From Brachypodium distachyon (taxonomy: Eukaryota; Streptophyta; Magnoliopsida; Poales; Poaceae): 64,000 bases of DNA. The stretch lies in assembly GCF_000005505.3 (NCBI RefSeq), contig NC_016132.3, forward strand, positions 43,662,914 to 43,726,913, read 5' to 3'. The notes beneath the pieces are model-generated. The model was not told where the DNA came from, ran no database searches, and saw only the letters and a program-made list of their open reading frames with translations. The translations under genes and the position numbers were made by a program. Below, in pieces: positions 46,736-58,745 of the stretch (position 1 is its first letter; each line of letters begins with the position of its first letter).

Positions 46736-48277
46736 ATGGCCCCGACGAAGCCTACTTCATCGGGTCCCCAAGTTGCCGCAAAGTCTACACGGTTGCAAAC
46801 GAAGAAAGAAAGTGCCTCATGGGGTCTCGAGGAAAAAGGAACCCTCACCAATCCGGACGCCGCCGCAAGCATGGTCGCCACGACAGAAGTCGCGGTCGCC
46901 CCTCCACTACCAGCTGTCCCGGAAGGAACCGAGGTGCTCGAAACCGTCGCAGGTGGTCCCTTGACACTCACCAACGTAGTGGCAAGGATCGGCGAGCTGC
47001 ATACGGTTGCCGCCCCCGCAGGGGATACAGAATTCGGCATGCCTCGCTCGATGGGCTTCGCGCCACCTTCCCTACAACCAGTGGTGACCCTGCCCTCAGA
47101 ACCTACAAGAGGAAATAATGTGGCGTCGGGAGGATCCGCGCCAGAAAACTAAGGAGTCCCGGCCTACGACCCCTCCAATCCGGGATTAACTCCACTGGCG
47201 CTCGCCCCGACCGCCCAAGGAGCTCCTTGGTATCATCCTTATTGGGGGCTTCCGCCGCAAGGCGCTCTCCAAGTCGCACACACTCAACATCAACCTCGCT
47301 TCGCAAGTGCCCCGCAAGCACCCCTTACTCCCCCCGTCGGGGTCGAACAAGGCGGCCACCAGGAATCACCTCAAGCTGCGCCTCGTGGGGAACGAGACCC
47401 CAGCGTGCATGGAAACGAGCAAGTGGAGGAATCCGGAGCCCGTGCCGGCGGCGAAAGGAATTCCCGTCGACGCTCCGACCCTCCAAGAAAACGCCGAGGT
47501 CATTCTCCAAGCGACCCCTCTAGCGACGAAAGCGACGAGGGAGGACCTCGCCACCGAAGGAACCAAAAGTATCGGCCGACCTGCAACCCGCTCACGCGGG
47601 AGATCCAAGACGCACCTTTTCCGCCAAGGTTCACGCCCCCCACAATACGGCCGTACGACGGAGTGTCGAATCCTCTTCAATTCTTGGGTGTCTACTCCAC
47701 CGCCATACGGACCGTCAGGGTAGGTCCCTTTGAGATGTGCAACCTCTTTCCGCTCGCACTCACTGGAATGGCGCAAACTTGGTTTTATAACCTGCGGAAG
47801 AACTCCGTGCACTCGTGGAAATGCCTCCAAGAGGTCTTCATCGCCAACTTTTAAGGAAACTTCAAAGAACCCGTACAGGCTCACGAGCTATACGCCATGA
47901 AACAAAAGCCGGGGGAATCCCTCCGAAGCTTCTTCCATCGCTTCGCGAAGGTACGAAGCCAAATCGCCAACCCGCCGACGACCACCGTGATCGACGCATG
48001 CATGCAAGGCCTTCTCCAAGGAGAAGTAAATCGGGCCCTAAGTCGCAATCCTCCAAGGACGACCGAGGAGCTTTATCGGATCTTGCAAGAATACGCCGGG
48101 GACATTGCTAAGAAGGACGCGCCACGCACCGCTCCCGAAGGAACTCCCTCGTCCGACAAACCCCCTGCGCCTGCTTCATCTTCCAAGAAGAAGAGGAGGT
48201 GGGGGGAAAAGGGCGCCAGCGATCAAGCCCAGAAAATTTTCGCCATCGAAGGACGAGCATCATCCCAAAAGACCTAG
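46736..48277 (+). pseudogene. Tat2 gag
   Basis: A single frame starts MAPTKPTSSGPQV and is broken by TAA codons ending at 47152 and 47854. The N-terminal third is Ala/Pro/Thr-rich, followed by a basic stretch. The capsid core (PPTIRPYDGVSNPLQFLGVY, FYNLRKNSVHSW, MKQKPGESLRSFFHRFAKVR) matches Retrotrans_gag (PF03732). A Lys/Arg-rich tail follows. A C-X3-H-X4-H-X4-C knuckle-like motif (CFIHNSASHSTEEC) comes just after, in another frame near 48340. Confidence 0.87.
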
Positions 48278-48419
48278 CAACTCAAGAAGCCACCTCGTCC
48301 GACTGAGGGAGGAACTGGAAGATGCTTCATCCACAACTCGGCAAGCCATAGCACCGAGGAGTGCCACACCCTCATCGCGGCTCGCGAAGAATTCCAGGCA
48401 CGAATGCAGGCCCGCCGAG

Positions 48420-50247
48420 GCTCCGCATACCGCCAACGTCCTCGTGATTGACCCGGCACCTAAGGAAGACAACCTCCCGTTTCAGGAACCCGCGCATCAC
48501 GTCGGAGTAATACTCGGGGGCTCCGCCACAGGCTGGGGATCGAAGCTGCAGCGCAAGGAGTATGCTCGTGAAGTCTATGTCATGGGAACCTTCACTCCGA
48601 CACCACCACCAAAATGGGCAAGCGTGCCAATCACCTTCACCGAGGAAGTCGCCAAGGGGATACGCTTCCCGCACGACGACGCCCTCTTTGTGAAGGCGAT
48701 CGTCGCCAATTGTGAGCTCAAAAAGATTCTTGTGGATGGCGGAAGCTCCGCCGACATCCTATATCTGAGCACTTTGAAGAAGCTGATGGAACCACAAGGG
48801 GGATACAAGAACGGCTCGTTGCAGCCGTCCCTTTATCCTCTCACCGGCTTCGTACCGAGGAAGCCCATTCAGCCGCTTGGACAAATTGAGCTCCTCACGA
48901 CCTTCGGGGACGCCACCAATCATCGAACCGAGCTCGTGCGCTTTGACGTGGTGGACATGGAGGCCTCTTTTAACGCCATCCTCGGGAGGACTACGCTAAA
49001 CCGTCCCTGCGCCGCCGTCCACCACAACTTCTTGTGTATGAAGATCCTGGGCCCAAAAGGCGTGATAACGGTCCGCGGCGAGCAATCTTCCGACTGGAAG
49101 ACCTTCTACCGCAATGAGACCAAGTGCACCGAAAAGGGAGAATCATCCAAGAGTATCAACATGCTTTCGAATGTAGGAACATCCGGAACCGATCACTCGG
49201 AGCGCTTCATCCCTAAGCCCCTCCCCGAAGGAGAACTCAAGGAGGTACGCGTCTCCCAAGAAGACGCCACGCGCACGGTGAAGATTGGAGCCGACCTCCC
49301 GAGTAAACTCGAGGAAGAACTCGTCGACCTACTTCGCAAGAATTCCGATCTTTTCGCTTGGTTGCCTTCCGACATAGGAGGAGTCCCGCGCGACATCACG
49401 GAGCAACGCCTCGCCGTAAGGCCCGATAAAGCTCCCGTAAAGCAAAAGCTTTGGAAACTCTCCGCCGAGCGATGCGAGGTCATCAAGCAAGAAGTCGCCA
49501 AACTTTCCGACGCCGGACTAATCCGAGAAGTTTGGCACCCCGAATGGTTAGCCAATCCTGTCTTGGTGAAGAAGGCCAATGGCAAGTGGCGAATGTGTGT
49601 CGACTTTACCGACCTGAACAAGGCTTGCCCCAAGGACGACTACCCACTTCCTCGGATCGCCCAACTGGTCGACTCCACAGCGGGATGCGAGAGGTTGAGT
49701 TTCTTGGATGCCTATTCAGGATATCACCAAGTCCACATGGCCAAGAAAGACGAGGAAAAAACCAGCTTCATCACTCCCATCGGTACCTTCTGCAATCGCA
49801 GGATGCCTTTTGGTTTGAGGAACGCCGGCGCAACTTTCCAACGCCTCGTCAGCCTCATCCTCAAGGGACAATTGGGGAGGAACGCCGAAGTATACGTTAA
49901 TGACGCCGTCATCAAAAATCAAATTGTAGAGACCCATCTCAAGGACCTGCAGGCAACCTTCGACAATCTCCGCAAGTACGGCGTGAAGCTCAACGGAAAA
50001 GTGCGCATTTGGAGTTCAGGAGGAAAACTCTTAGGCTTCCTTATCGCCCAGCGGGGGATCGAGGCCAACCCGGAAAAAATCTGGGCCATCCTGGTTATGG
50101 AACCTCCTCGCTCCGTCAAAGATGTGCAACACCTAGCGGGAAGAATGGCGGCCCTGGGACGATTCGTCGCCCGGTCGGCCGAAAAGGGTCTCCCTTTCTT
50201 CAAAACCCTGAAGAGCCTCGACAACTTTGAGTGGACAAAGGGCCTTC
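48420..50247 (+). pseudogene. Tat2 protease and reverse transcriptase
   Basis: The protease shows an intact ILVDGGSSADILY motif and LGRTTLNRP. RT follows with PEWLANPVLVKKANGKW, CVDFTDLNKACPKDDYPLP and FLDAYSGYHQVHM. The catalytic box reads YVND (VYVNDAVIK) instead of YVDD, which would remove a metal-binding aspartate. The frame is open for a long way and fails near 50240, where RNase H continues in another frame. Confidence 0.9.
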
Positions 50248-52395
50248 GAAGAGCTCAAGACCTATTTGTCGACCCCTCCGCTTCTCACGAGCCCAAAACA
50301 GGAGGAGCCTTTGCTCCTGTACCTCGCCGCGACGCCGGTCGCCGTAAACGCAGCACTCGTGAAGGAAGATGGGTCACAACGCCCGGTGTACTACGTGAGC
50401 GAAGCTTTGGGAGGAGCAAAGGGTCGATACACCCAGATCGAGAAGATCGCATACGCCCTCCTCATGGCCTCTCGAAAGCTCCGTCATTACTTCATGGGCC
50501 ACACCATCATGGTGCCAACTACCTTCGCACTCAAGGAAGTCTTCGGCAACAAGGAGGCCACCGGAAGAATCGCCAAATGGGCAACAGAATTGGCGCCTTT
50601 CTCGTTGGAACTCACGGCAAGAACGGCCATAAAATCTCAAGTCCTGGCTGACTTCGTGGACGAGTGGCACGCCCCACTAGCTTCACCCGAAGAAATCACA
50701 TCTAAGACCGAGCCCCTCGAACCAGGTTCGACGGCTCTAAGCGCCTCGACGGTGCGGGGGCTGGAGTTATACTCATCAGCCCCGAAGGCAAGATCTTGGA
50801 GTACGCCGCGCATCTTGACTTCAATGCCACCAACAATATGGCAAAATACAAGGCACTACTTCTCGGACTTCGACTGGCCAAGGCCATGGGAGTCCGACGC
50901 CTTCTCATCCAAGGAGACTCCCAACTGGTGATAAACCAAATGGACAAGTCATATCAATGCCTTGATGAAAGAAGGAAGAAATACATCGAAGAAGTTCACA
51001 AGATGGAACGGTATTTCCTGGGCATGGAGGCACGACACATTCCACGAGGAGAAAATCACCTGGCTGACAGGTTAGCCCGAACGGCCGGTTCCAAAGAACC
51101 GATGCCACCCGGTGCATTCTTCGAAGTAATTCGCGCCCCATCCATAAAGGAAGAAGTCGACGCCCTTAACGAAGCTTCAAAGACCAGCATGGTCATCGAC
51201 GCTCCACCCTCTTGGATGACACCGATTATCCGCGCCTTAAAAGGCGAGGTGGACGAAGAAGCGGAAGGCCCAAGCGCCAAAACTCTGCTCGCAAAAGCCA
51301 AGATGTACGTCCTCCTCGACGGCATCCTATACAAGAAAGGAGCGGCTGCGTTGCTTAAGTGCATAACTCCTGACCGAGGAGCCGAGCTCCTCCTGAAAAT
51401 CCATTCAAGGATATGCGGCCACCATCTTGCACCAAGGGCCACCGCGGCAAAAGCCTTACGTCAGGGATTCTATTGGCCCACCATGGTGCAAGACGCAATC
51501 ACCATATTGCGGAAATGTGAAGCTTGCCAGAAAATGACTAAGTCAATCCATGCGCCCATGACTTCCCTGAAGAATATCCTGATTACATGGCCATTTGCAC
51601 GCTGGCGAATGGACCTCCTCGGGTCTTTCCCCGCATGCACGCTGGCGAATGGCCGTTTAAATTTTTTTCTGGAAAAACCTCATATGCCGATAAGGTGTAC
51701 CGCGAGAGCTAACCGTGGACAACGGCAAACAGTTCGACTGTGCGGAATTCATCAAATTCTGCGAATGCCTTGAGATCAAGCTGCACTTCGCATCCGTAGC
51801 TTACCCCAAGAACAACGACGCATGCGAAATGGCAAATGGACTAATCCTCCAAGGACTCCGCCGAAGGGTAGAGCACATGGTTGGCAAAGCAAGGGGAGCA
51901 TGGGGAGATGAACTTCCTAGCGTGGTTTGGGGCATACGCACCTCCGTAAGCCGTTCCACGGGCCGAACACCATGCTCTTTGGTGTATGGAGCCGAAGCAG
52001 TTCTTCCCGCCGAGGTCGAGTTCCGCTCACCTCAGGTCGAAAGGCTCCAAGAAGCCACCCCAATTGGCTTCATCGAAAATGAAGAGCATTACAAGACGGC
52101 CGTCGATCTTGTGGAATAAGCTCGTGACAAAGCCCTCATGAGGCACGCTGTCTACGAGCAAAGTGCCGCACGCTTCTACAACACAAGGGTGCAGGAACGA
52201 GCCTTCTCCCAAAGAGATCTCGTATTGAAAAAGAATGTCGACCCAAAGCTCCAGCGCAAACTCGACCCTAAATGGGAAGGACCATACCGCATCGCCGCAG
52301 TATTGGGAAATGGTGCGCACCACCTCGAGAATATGAAAGGGCAAAATCTTGTCCATGCTTGGAACGGCGACAAGCTCCGGCGTTTCTACGCCTAA
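50227..52395 (+). pseudogene. Tat2 RNase H, second RNase H and integrase
   Basis: The first RNase H carries RPVYYVSEALGGAKGRY and LRHYFMGHTI. A frame change near 50780 leads to the second RNase H (FNATNNMAKYKALLLGLRLA, GDSQLVINQ, HIPRGENHLADRLAR). The integrase zinc region (GHHLAPRA...CEACQKM) and the first Asp (RWRMDLLGSFP) follow. The core is then broken: cgctggcgaatgg recurs within 50 bases, and the sequence between the first Asp and VDNGKQFDC is lost or scrambled. The C-terminal part (51715-52395) has one stop at 52119 and ends with a binding domain (DPKWEGPYRI...NGDKLRRFYA). Confidence 0.88.
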
Positions 52396-53568
52396 GGAGG
52401 ACCTTCAAGGGCAATCCTTGCCGTTCCCAAAAGGAGATCATCAGTGCCCAACCGGCTTCTTCCGTACAAAACTTCGAGGGATCATCAAGGTCAACGAGGC
52501 CACGTCTACATAAGTCTTGTAAGTGCCCATCGGGCCATACCTTAAGACAAGGAAGTAAGGATAAATAAAGCAAGTCCTTGAGGAAAAATTAAAAGTGACA
52601 CGAAACACTCACATGACTCATTGTCGTAAAAGAGCCGCTGCCCCTGTGCCGCTCACCGAGGAACGCGGAAAGGCCTCCGTTGGCCCGAGCATCCTCTAAA
52701 AATGTCCACGGACATAAGTCGCTAGTAGCGACTTGTTCCTTGGTGGATCCTAACGTGCCTCGAGGCCATCCACCAAGTAGAACCAAGTCCCCCGAGGGCC
52801 GGAAGCTCCTTAAAACGCATTTAAGGGGAACCGTAAATAAGCGAGTTATGCATGAGCTTATTTACCTCGGAGAACCATGCTACCCGTATACGAAACGTCG
52901 CGCGTGGGCCTGCATGATAGTAACCGGGTTAAGGATTCATAATAATCGCGGGAAAGCATAGCTTCCTGAAGTCCGAAGAGGAAAAATTACGCATGAAATT
53001 TCCCGAACGGCAGGTCAAAATGTCCGGATCACTACCGGCATATCGATAGCGACCCTCACAAGGGTACTAGGACCCATGGCTCATAAGCATGGCCTAAGGC
53101 ACCGAAGCCAAGTCGTATCCCAACGGCAACAGCAATTGATGACACAAAAGTGTAATCATAGCGCACGATCGCGAGCTGTATAAACTGAGAAAATATAGTA
53201 CTTCACAAGAAGGAAATATAGTACTCCGAGAAACACATGTTGAGCCAAGTTAATTTCTGATAATGTCGACTACATGGTGAAACATGAGAAATACATGCTG
53301 ATTTAAGTTAACATTTCCGATAATGTTGACTACATAGTGAAGCATGAAACACAACAAAAAAGCTGCCTTACAACCTCTACGACTAAAAGCCTAAACATGC
53401 TGGCCATGAGGTTAAGTCAGGTGGAGATATGCAACATCGCATAAGTAAGCAGCAGAGGTACATCACCACCTCCGAGGGCAACGAGGCTCACGCCTCACCA
53501 TCACCCTCATGAAGAGCGGGCTCAAGGCAACGCACGAAGCGTCGAGCCCTAGCGCGAAGAGAAGCACC
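52396..53568. other. Tat2 spacer between pol and the antisense gene
   Basis: No coding signal. A pair of imperfect 60-base repeats with gaaacacatgttgagccaag and gaaatacatgctgatttaag (about 53230-53345) is visible. The region should contain the 3' ends of two converging transcripts. Confidence 0.55.
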
Positions 53569-56147
53569 CTAGTCCGCCAGAAACTTCTTCTCCCTGTGAG
53601 ACATCTCACTCTCACGCCCGCTCATCCCGGCACCGCTGTCCAGGACTGCCGCGACCGCCGACAAAACAAGTCGAGCACCCGTACTCAGGAGGCACTTCTT
53701 CACGGTAGGCTCGATGAGCTCCACCTGGGAAGTAAGCACCCTGCTCGCCTCGTCCACCGTGCGACACGGAGGAAGGTCCGGCTGGGAAACGCTCCTCAAG
53801 CAAATCATCGTCGCCCGAACCTCGGTGGCCTGAGCAAGGAAAAGCGAAACCACCTCGGGACGACGATCCGAAGGAGGGCGAGCACGAGAAGCGAGCATCG
53901 GGCCGTCCCTCGCTGCAGCCAACTCCACCTTGAGGGAAGCAGCCTCCGCTCGAGCATGCTCCCTATCAAGGTTGGCCACCACCCAGTCCTCCTCAACTCG
54001 ACGAGTCTTTGCGAGCTCGTCCGCCTGGCGCTCCTCAGCAAACCGAGCCCTGGTCTCCATGGCCGCGAGCTCCGCCGAAACGCGGGAAAGCTCGGCCTCC
54101 ACGGCCTCGCGCCGCACCCTCTCCGAAGCCAACTCGCTCAAGGCAAGGGTAGACTTGGACATCTCCACGTCCAAAGCGGTAGAAAGCGCCCCCCCTAAGT
54201 CTTGAGGGCAGGAAAGCGCCCACGGCCTCGACCAAACCCCTCACCTACAAAGAAGAGGGAGTTAGCCCAAAAGAAAAACCGAAGGACCGAGGGAGACATG
54301 TCACGGACGCTTACCAGCTCCAGTGTCATGAGAGGGTCTCTCACCCCATCCTCGGTCGTCGGAAGCTCTCCGCCCCTCGCTTGAGTCGGGGGCTCACCCT
54401 CGGGAACCTCGGGAGCCGCGACCCTCGCACCTGAAAGCAAACTAAGGAAACCATGTCAGAATCTTCAAAGAAGATCGACACCGCCAAAGAAAAAGGCACT
54501 CACCCGAGGTAGGAGCATCCTCCTCAGGACGCTCGCCACCGATGGAGAACACCGGGTCGTCCACAGCGCTGGTTCCGGTCGACAACTCCACCACCGAGTA
54601 GCTCCGCAGGCGAAGCCCTGTCTCGCGAGTGAAAGCCTCAACTTCGTGGCTCGAAGGAGGAAGCACGTGCTCAAGTCCAATCTTCCCCTTCATGTGCAGG
54701 TCCAAGGTCACCCTCAAAGGGGACCTCGACTCACCCACGACGGGATCCGTCGAATCCGCCGGGGCGTAGTCGTAAGAAGGAGAAGTAGTCAGGGGAGCGT
54801 TCCTCTTGCATCCACTCGACGGACGAGGTACCTTGGGGACCGGTGCAACAGGCACCGCCAGGCCCAGCATCGTCGTCCCCGTCTTCACCTTCCCGCAGGT
54901 GTCCCGCAACTTGGACCCTACCGCCAGCATCGACGGTGTCGCCAAACGGGAGTAGCGATCGCCCACTCGAAGGAGGCACCCGAACTTCGGATCTTGTCGC
55001 ATTGGCACCATCTTTCCGAAGCACTTCACGATGATGTTGTGTCATCCCCCGCCGCTGATCTTGGTCTCGTAGCCACGGTGCTCCGGCCCACCGTACGGAC
55101 CTATCAGCTGCGCGGCCCACAACGCCGCCCTCTCCTTGGAAAACATCGCTGAAAAATGAACAAGCCAAAGTTGTTAAGTACCACCGCAAGGGAAAAACAA
55201 CCAAGGCCCGAAAGGAAAACAGAAGTAGCACTCACGTGTCGTGACGGCATGCGGAGGACGGAAAGCCCGAGGAATCCCAAGCTCGGACCTCGGACGACTC
55301 CTCATCATAAAGCGCAGCGCCCCGCCATCACCATCTCCTCCATGAGGTCACGAAAGCTACTCTTGGCCGACACCTCCTTGATCTTAGTCACCTTCCAAAG
55401 GTCGGTCGACCGAAGCTCGCCTAGGTGAGGCACCTCCTTGAGGCCTCCAGCCCCCGAGTGTCGAGGAAGATCACCTGTGTGTCGAAGACGCGTCTTTGAA
55501 GCCCGAAGGAAAAACCACTGGGACTCCCACTTGTCGAACAACTTCACCGTGCTCCTCCCCGGCATGAGCAGAAAGTCGTCTCCAAAACCGGAGCGAAGCC
55601 TCAGGTTCACCGAACCAAAGGTGCTCAGGGTAAAGCCGTCGGGAGTAAGCAACTCCCTCACCTCCACGGTGAAGTAGAACAGTAGCAGCTTCATCGAAGG
55701 CTCCTCGTGAAACGCCGTCTCGCACGGCCAGCGAAACACGTTCAACTTCACTATCGCCGAAGGGTGGAGCTGGGCCAACTCAATGCCATACGTCTCCAAG
55801 AACTCCATCAGGAAGGGGTGGACGGGCACACACAAGCCGGCATGGAACCAAGCCGAACACACCACGATGCACCCTGGACGCCGCTTGTGGTCGAGCTTGA
55901 ACTCCTCCCCGTCGGGCAAGATACCGCCCCCCTCCAGCTGGACAAGGTCCTCATGGCTCGTCAAAGACGGGAGAAGATAGTCGTGAGCCCAACCGCCCTC
56001 CATCGGAGCCATCGGGACCAACAGAGGATCCCCACGCGGACGAAAGGCGACCTTCTTCTTCCTCGACGGTCGGTTCGCCGCACGCTCCGCCGCGGACCCC
56101 TTGGGCGGCCCCCTCTCAGTCACAGGCTCAACGTTAGGACCCGCCAT
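53569..56147 (-). pseudogene. Tat2 antisense gene with Transposase_28-like (PF04195) domain, multi-exon, degraded
   Basis: On the minus strand a first coding block starts MAGPNVEPVTERG (56147) after a CAG/TAG-type acceptor and runs to about 55240. It includes VVCSAWFHAGLCVPVHPFLM and LAQLHPSAIVKLNVFRW, the PF04195 pattern. A frame change near 55310 and a GTGAGT donor near 55233 follow. The next block begins FSKERAALWAAQLIGPYGG and has one stop near 55045. It continues through VKCFGKMVPMRQDPKFG to about 54500. Blocks with a long coiled coil (VRREAVEAELSRVSAELAAM, EHARAEAASLKVELAAARD) end at 53569. The order domain, linker, coiled coil is that of the Tat1 antisense gene, but the sequences are only distantly alike. 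Confidence 0.72.
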
Positions 56148-58175
56148 CTCGCCTACACGAACAAAGATTCGACAATGGTTAGAAGGGATACGGGAAAATT
56201 TAAAAGGGACTAGCAAAAAAAAGAGAAAGGGGGAGCCAAGCTCCCTGAGCCGCTCAGCCCGCGCGAGTGCAGGAAGGAGGCCAAGCCTCCCAGCCTTTGG
56301 CCGGCCCGAGTAAAAAAGACAAAAGAGGCCAAGCCTCACGGGCCGACGCCCTCGGCCAGCTCACGCGCACAAAAATAAAATAAAGGGGAGCCCCAGCTCC
56401 ATAGGCCTCCGGCCCAATCGCTCCCCGACCCGCTCGCGCTCACTGTAAAAAAAAAAGGGAAGACAGAGCACGCTGCAGTCCATGCTCGCAGGGTGTTCGG
56501 CGCAATGCCACTGTGCCGCCCGCACCCTGCCACCGCGCCACGCGCGCCCGCGCCGTGCGCGTCCCCGCTGAGCACCTGTGCCGCGCACCATAAGCCGATG
56601 TGCCGTGTCCGTCCGGCCGTCGTGCTACGCGCACCTGCGCGCCCTAAACCGCGGTGCCGCACGCGTCCGGCCGCAGAGCCGCACATGCTGTGCCGCCGTG
56701 TCGCCAAGCCGCGCGCGCCCGCGCCGTACCCGCCGAGCCTTACTACCTCGCATGCACCAAGCGCACTCGCGCCGCCCCACGCCAACAAGGCACTGGCGCA
56801 AGCCCGTGCACGCGGCCTGGGGGCTCGAGGCTTGCTCCCGCGCCTCGCCGGCCCGCTCCACGCTCGCAACAGGCATCCCGACGCACCTGGACAACGCGCA
56901 CAGCGCCGGACAACTCCGCACCCCGAGGGTGTTCGACGGAATGTCCAAGCAAGCCTGCAAAGCTCAAACTTGCCGAGGCCGACGTGGTGTTGCTCCTTCT
57001 CACCTCCGCACGAGCAGGGAAGGGTTGGCCGACGACAAGGGTCCCCCGGGAAAACTTGAAGGGAACGCCTACACCTCGCTCCAAGGGGCCTCGCGCGCGC
57101 GCCTCGTCCCCACGATACCTCGACGACGACGAGCCTCTGCAGCGGTTCCTTGGCCACCAAAACGATCGCCATGACAGCAAAGACGTGGCTAAAAGCCCCT
57201 ACAAACACCAAGCCCCGGAGAAATCTCGGACGCCGCCAAACGAGGCTTCGGCGCCGGAGAAGTCGGACAAGGCCGGTGTGAAGCTCCACCACTGGCCCTT
57301 GGTTCCATTTTATAGGCCTCAGGGGGTCCTTGGCGTTCGGGCCAGCCAACCCAAGCTCGACACTTCACCGTCCTTTGTCACAGTGCATCAAGACAAGAAG
57401 GGAGAGAAATGGGCAAGGGAAACACCTCCTTTCCCCAAAAGGAGGCCGGCTTAGCCAAGGGAGGGTGCCCCCCCCCCTCGCGGGCCCGGCATCCCGACCA
57501 AGCCCGTGTCACCGCCGGTGACGAACGCCACCTGCGAAAGAGAAAGGGAGCACCGGTCCCTCCTCCTCCCGTACAGAGGAGGAAGACGACCAAGGACCGT
57601 TCGATCCAGGGTGTCCCCCCATCCTGGACCGTCCGATTTCACTTAAGTGAAATCTGAACCGGTATCGGGCCTAGCTGGGCCTTGGCCCAGCAGCGGCCCA
57701 TGAAACCAGCCTGTGTAAAAAAAAGAAGAAAAGAAGAAAGGGAGGATGCCCGCTCATGCCGGCCCAAGTACTGGCCCAGCTCGCGCCGGAAGTGCGCGTG
57801 GCCGGCCCAACTAGCCCACGCGGCCGGCTGGGTTCGGGAAATTTGCGAATATGCCCAGGAATTTGGGGAAATTGCAGCCGAATCCTCGAAAAGTTTGGGG
57901 AGACCCTCGAGGTCCTTGATTTTTGCCAAATAGTCCTTCGGGACACCGATTTTCTCGCAGAGAGGCCCCTAGGGTCCCGATTTTTTGCTAAAATACCCCT
58001 CGAAATCCAATTTCTCCCAAAGAAGACCACCGAAGGCGTGGAATCTTCTCGAAAATGCCTCCAGGGCTCCTTTTTTGCAGGAAAGCCACCAAAGTATCAT
58101 TTCCTCTCGCGAATAGAAGATCTCGGAAGTCTCGCATCGAAGGTTGACCCGAAGGCATTCTCAATGCCTCCTGTT
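56148..58175. other. Tat2 leader of the antisense gene and 3' non-coding region
   Basis: The part 56460-57180 is very rich in GC and gives many accidental frames in all directions. The part 57840-58160 holds loosely repeated pieces of the type gaaaatgcctccagggctcc/gattttttgctaaaataccc. No extra gene is supported. Confidence 0.55.
57307..57314 (-). promoter_or_regulatory. Possible TATA box of the Tat2 antisense gene
   Basis: The minus strand reads ggcctataaaatggaacc. It lies about 1.2 kb before the coding start, so a leader intron would be needed. Confidence 0.4.
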
Positions 58176-58187
58176 CAAGGGGGCTAC
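58176..58187 (+). other. Polypurine tract of Tat2
   Basis: The run caagggggctac directly precedes the TGTTGT start of the 3' LTR. Confidence 0.75.
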
Positions 58188-58432
58188 TGTTGTAGTAACA
58201 TAAAACCCTTATATGGCCCGGGCCGTGAATCCTACGTGGCGGCGACCAAGTCAACATTCCACAAGCATAAGTCAAGACGTCCACGTGACGCAGTCAATCC
58301 TACATGGCAAAGGAAGACTAGTCAACAAGTCAATCCTTTCATGTCATGGTCAAAGGGTCAAATGAGTTAGGGTAGAGGCAAAAAAGGTGTGAGAAGGGTG
58401 CTCTTAGTCCATGGTTTTATTGTTGTCGAGAA
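58188..58432 (+). repeat. Truncated 3' LTR of Tat2
   Basis: The first 215 bases match the start of the 5' LTR. After gtgtgagaaggg the sequence jumps to attgttgtcgagaac, the last bases of the LTR, and stops short of ACAACA. About 560 LTR bases, including the TATA box, are missing. NECAP upstream sequence follows at once. Confidence 0.82.
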
Positions 58433-58745
58433 CGAAAGTCCACGCACGCGTCGCGAGGCTCGAGCAGGACCGAGCCGAACTCCAACGAACTCCTGTGAGT
58501 GAGACCGGACGGGGCAACCGGGTGAGCGCAACCCGACACCTTCTCTTCCCCTTCCTCCCAACCTTCCTCAGTCTTCTCTCCCCCCCTCCACCCCATCCCG
58601 AATTCCTCCTCTTCACACTCCATCTCGGCACATTTGGAACTCGGATCCGACCACTGCCTATCCCACCCGATCCAGCCCAATCAATCCCCCCACGCGATTC
58701 CTTTTTCCTTCGCAAAGCAAGGTCCTCGATTCGGCGGCAGGCGCC

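Larger units (their letters stand above)
45873..58432 (+). mobile_element. Ty3-gypsy retrotransposon, Tat lineage (Tat2), old copy with truncated right LTR
   Basis: Plus-strand order: 5' LTR, primer site, gag, protease, RT, RNase H, second RNase H, integrase, spacer, antisense gene on the minus strand, polypurine tract and a shortened 3' LTR. The LTR ends TGTTGT/ACAACA differ from those of Tat1, so this is another family of the same lineage. The LTRs differ at about 13 percent of 215 comparable bases in a hand count, mostly transitions. Many stops and frameshifts agree with age. The right end lies about 310 bases before the NECAP start codon. Confidence 0.92.

Noticed and set aside
56460..57454. 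Several overlapping frames of 140-340 codons on both strands
   Set aside because: All lie in very GC-rich element DNA where stops are rare by composition; none shows a domain or consistent start.
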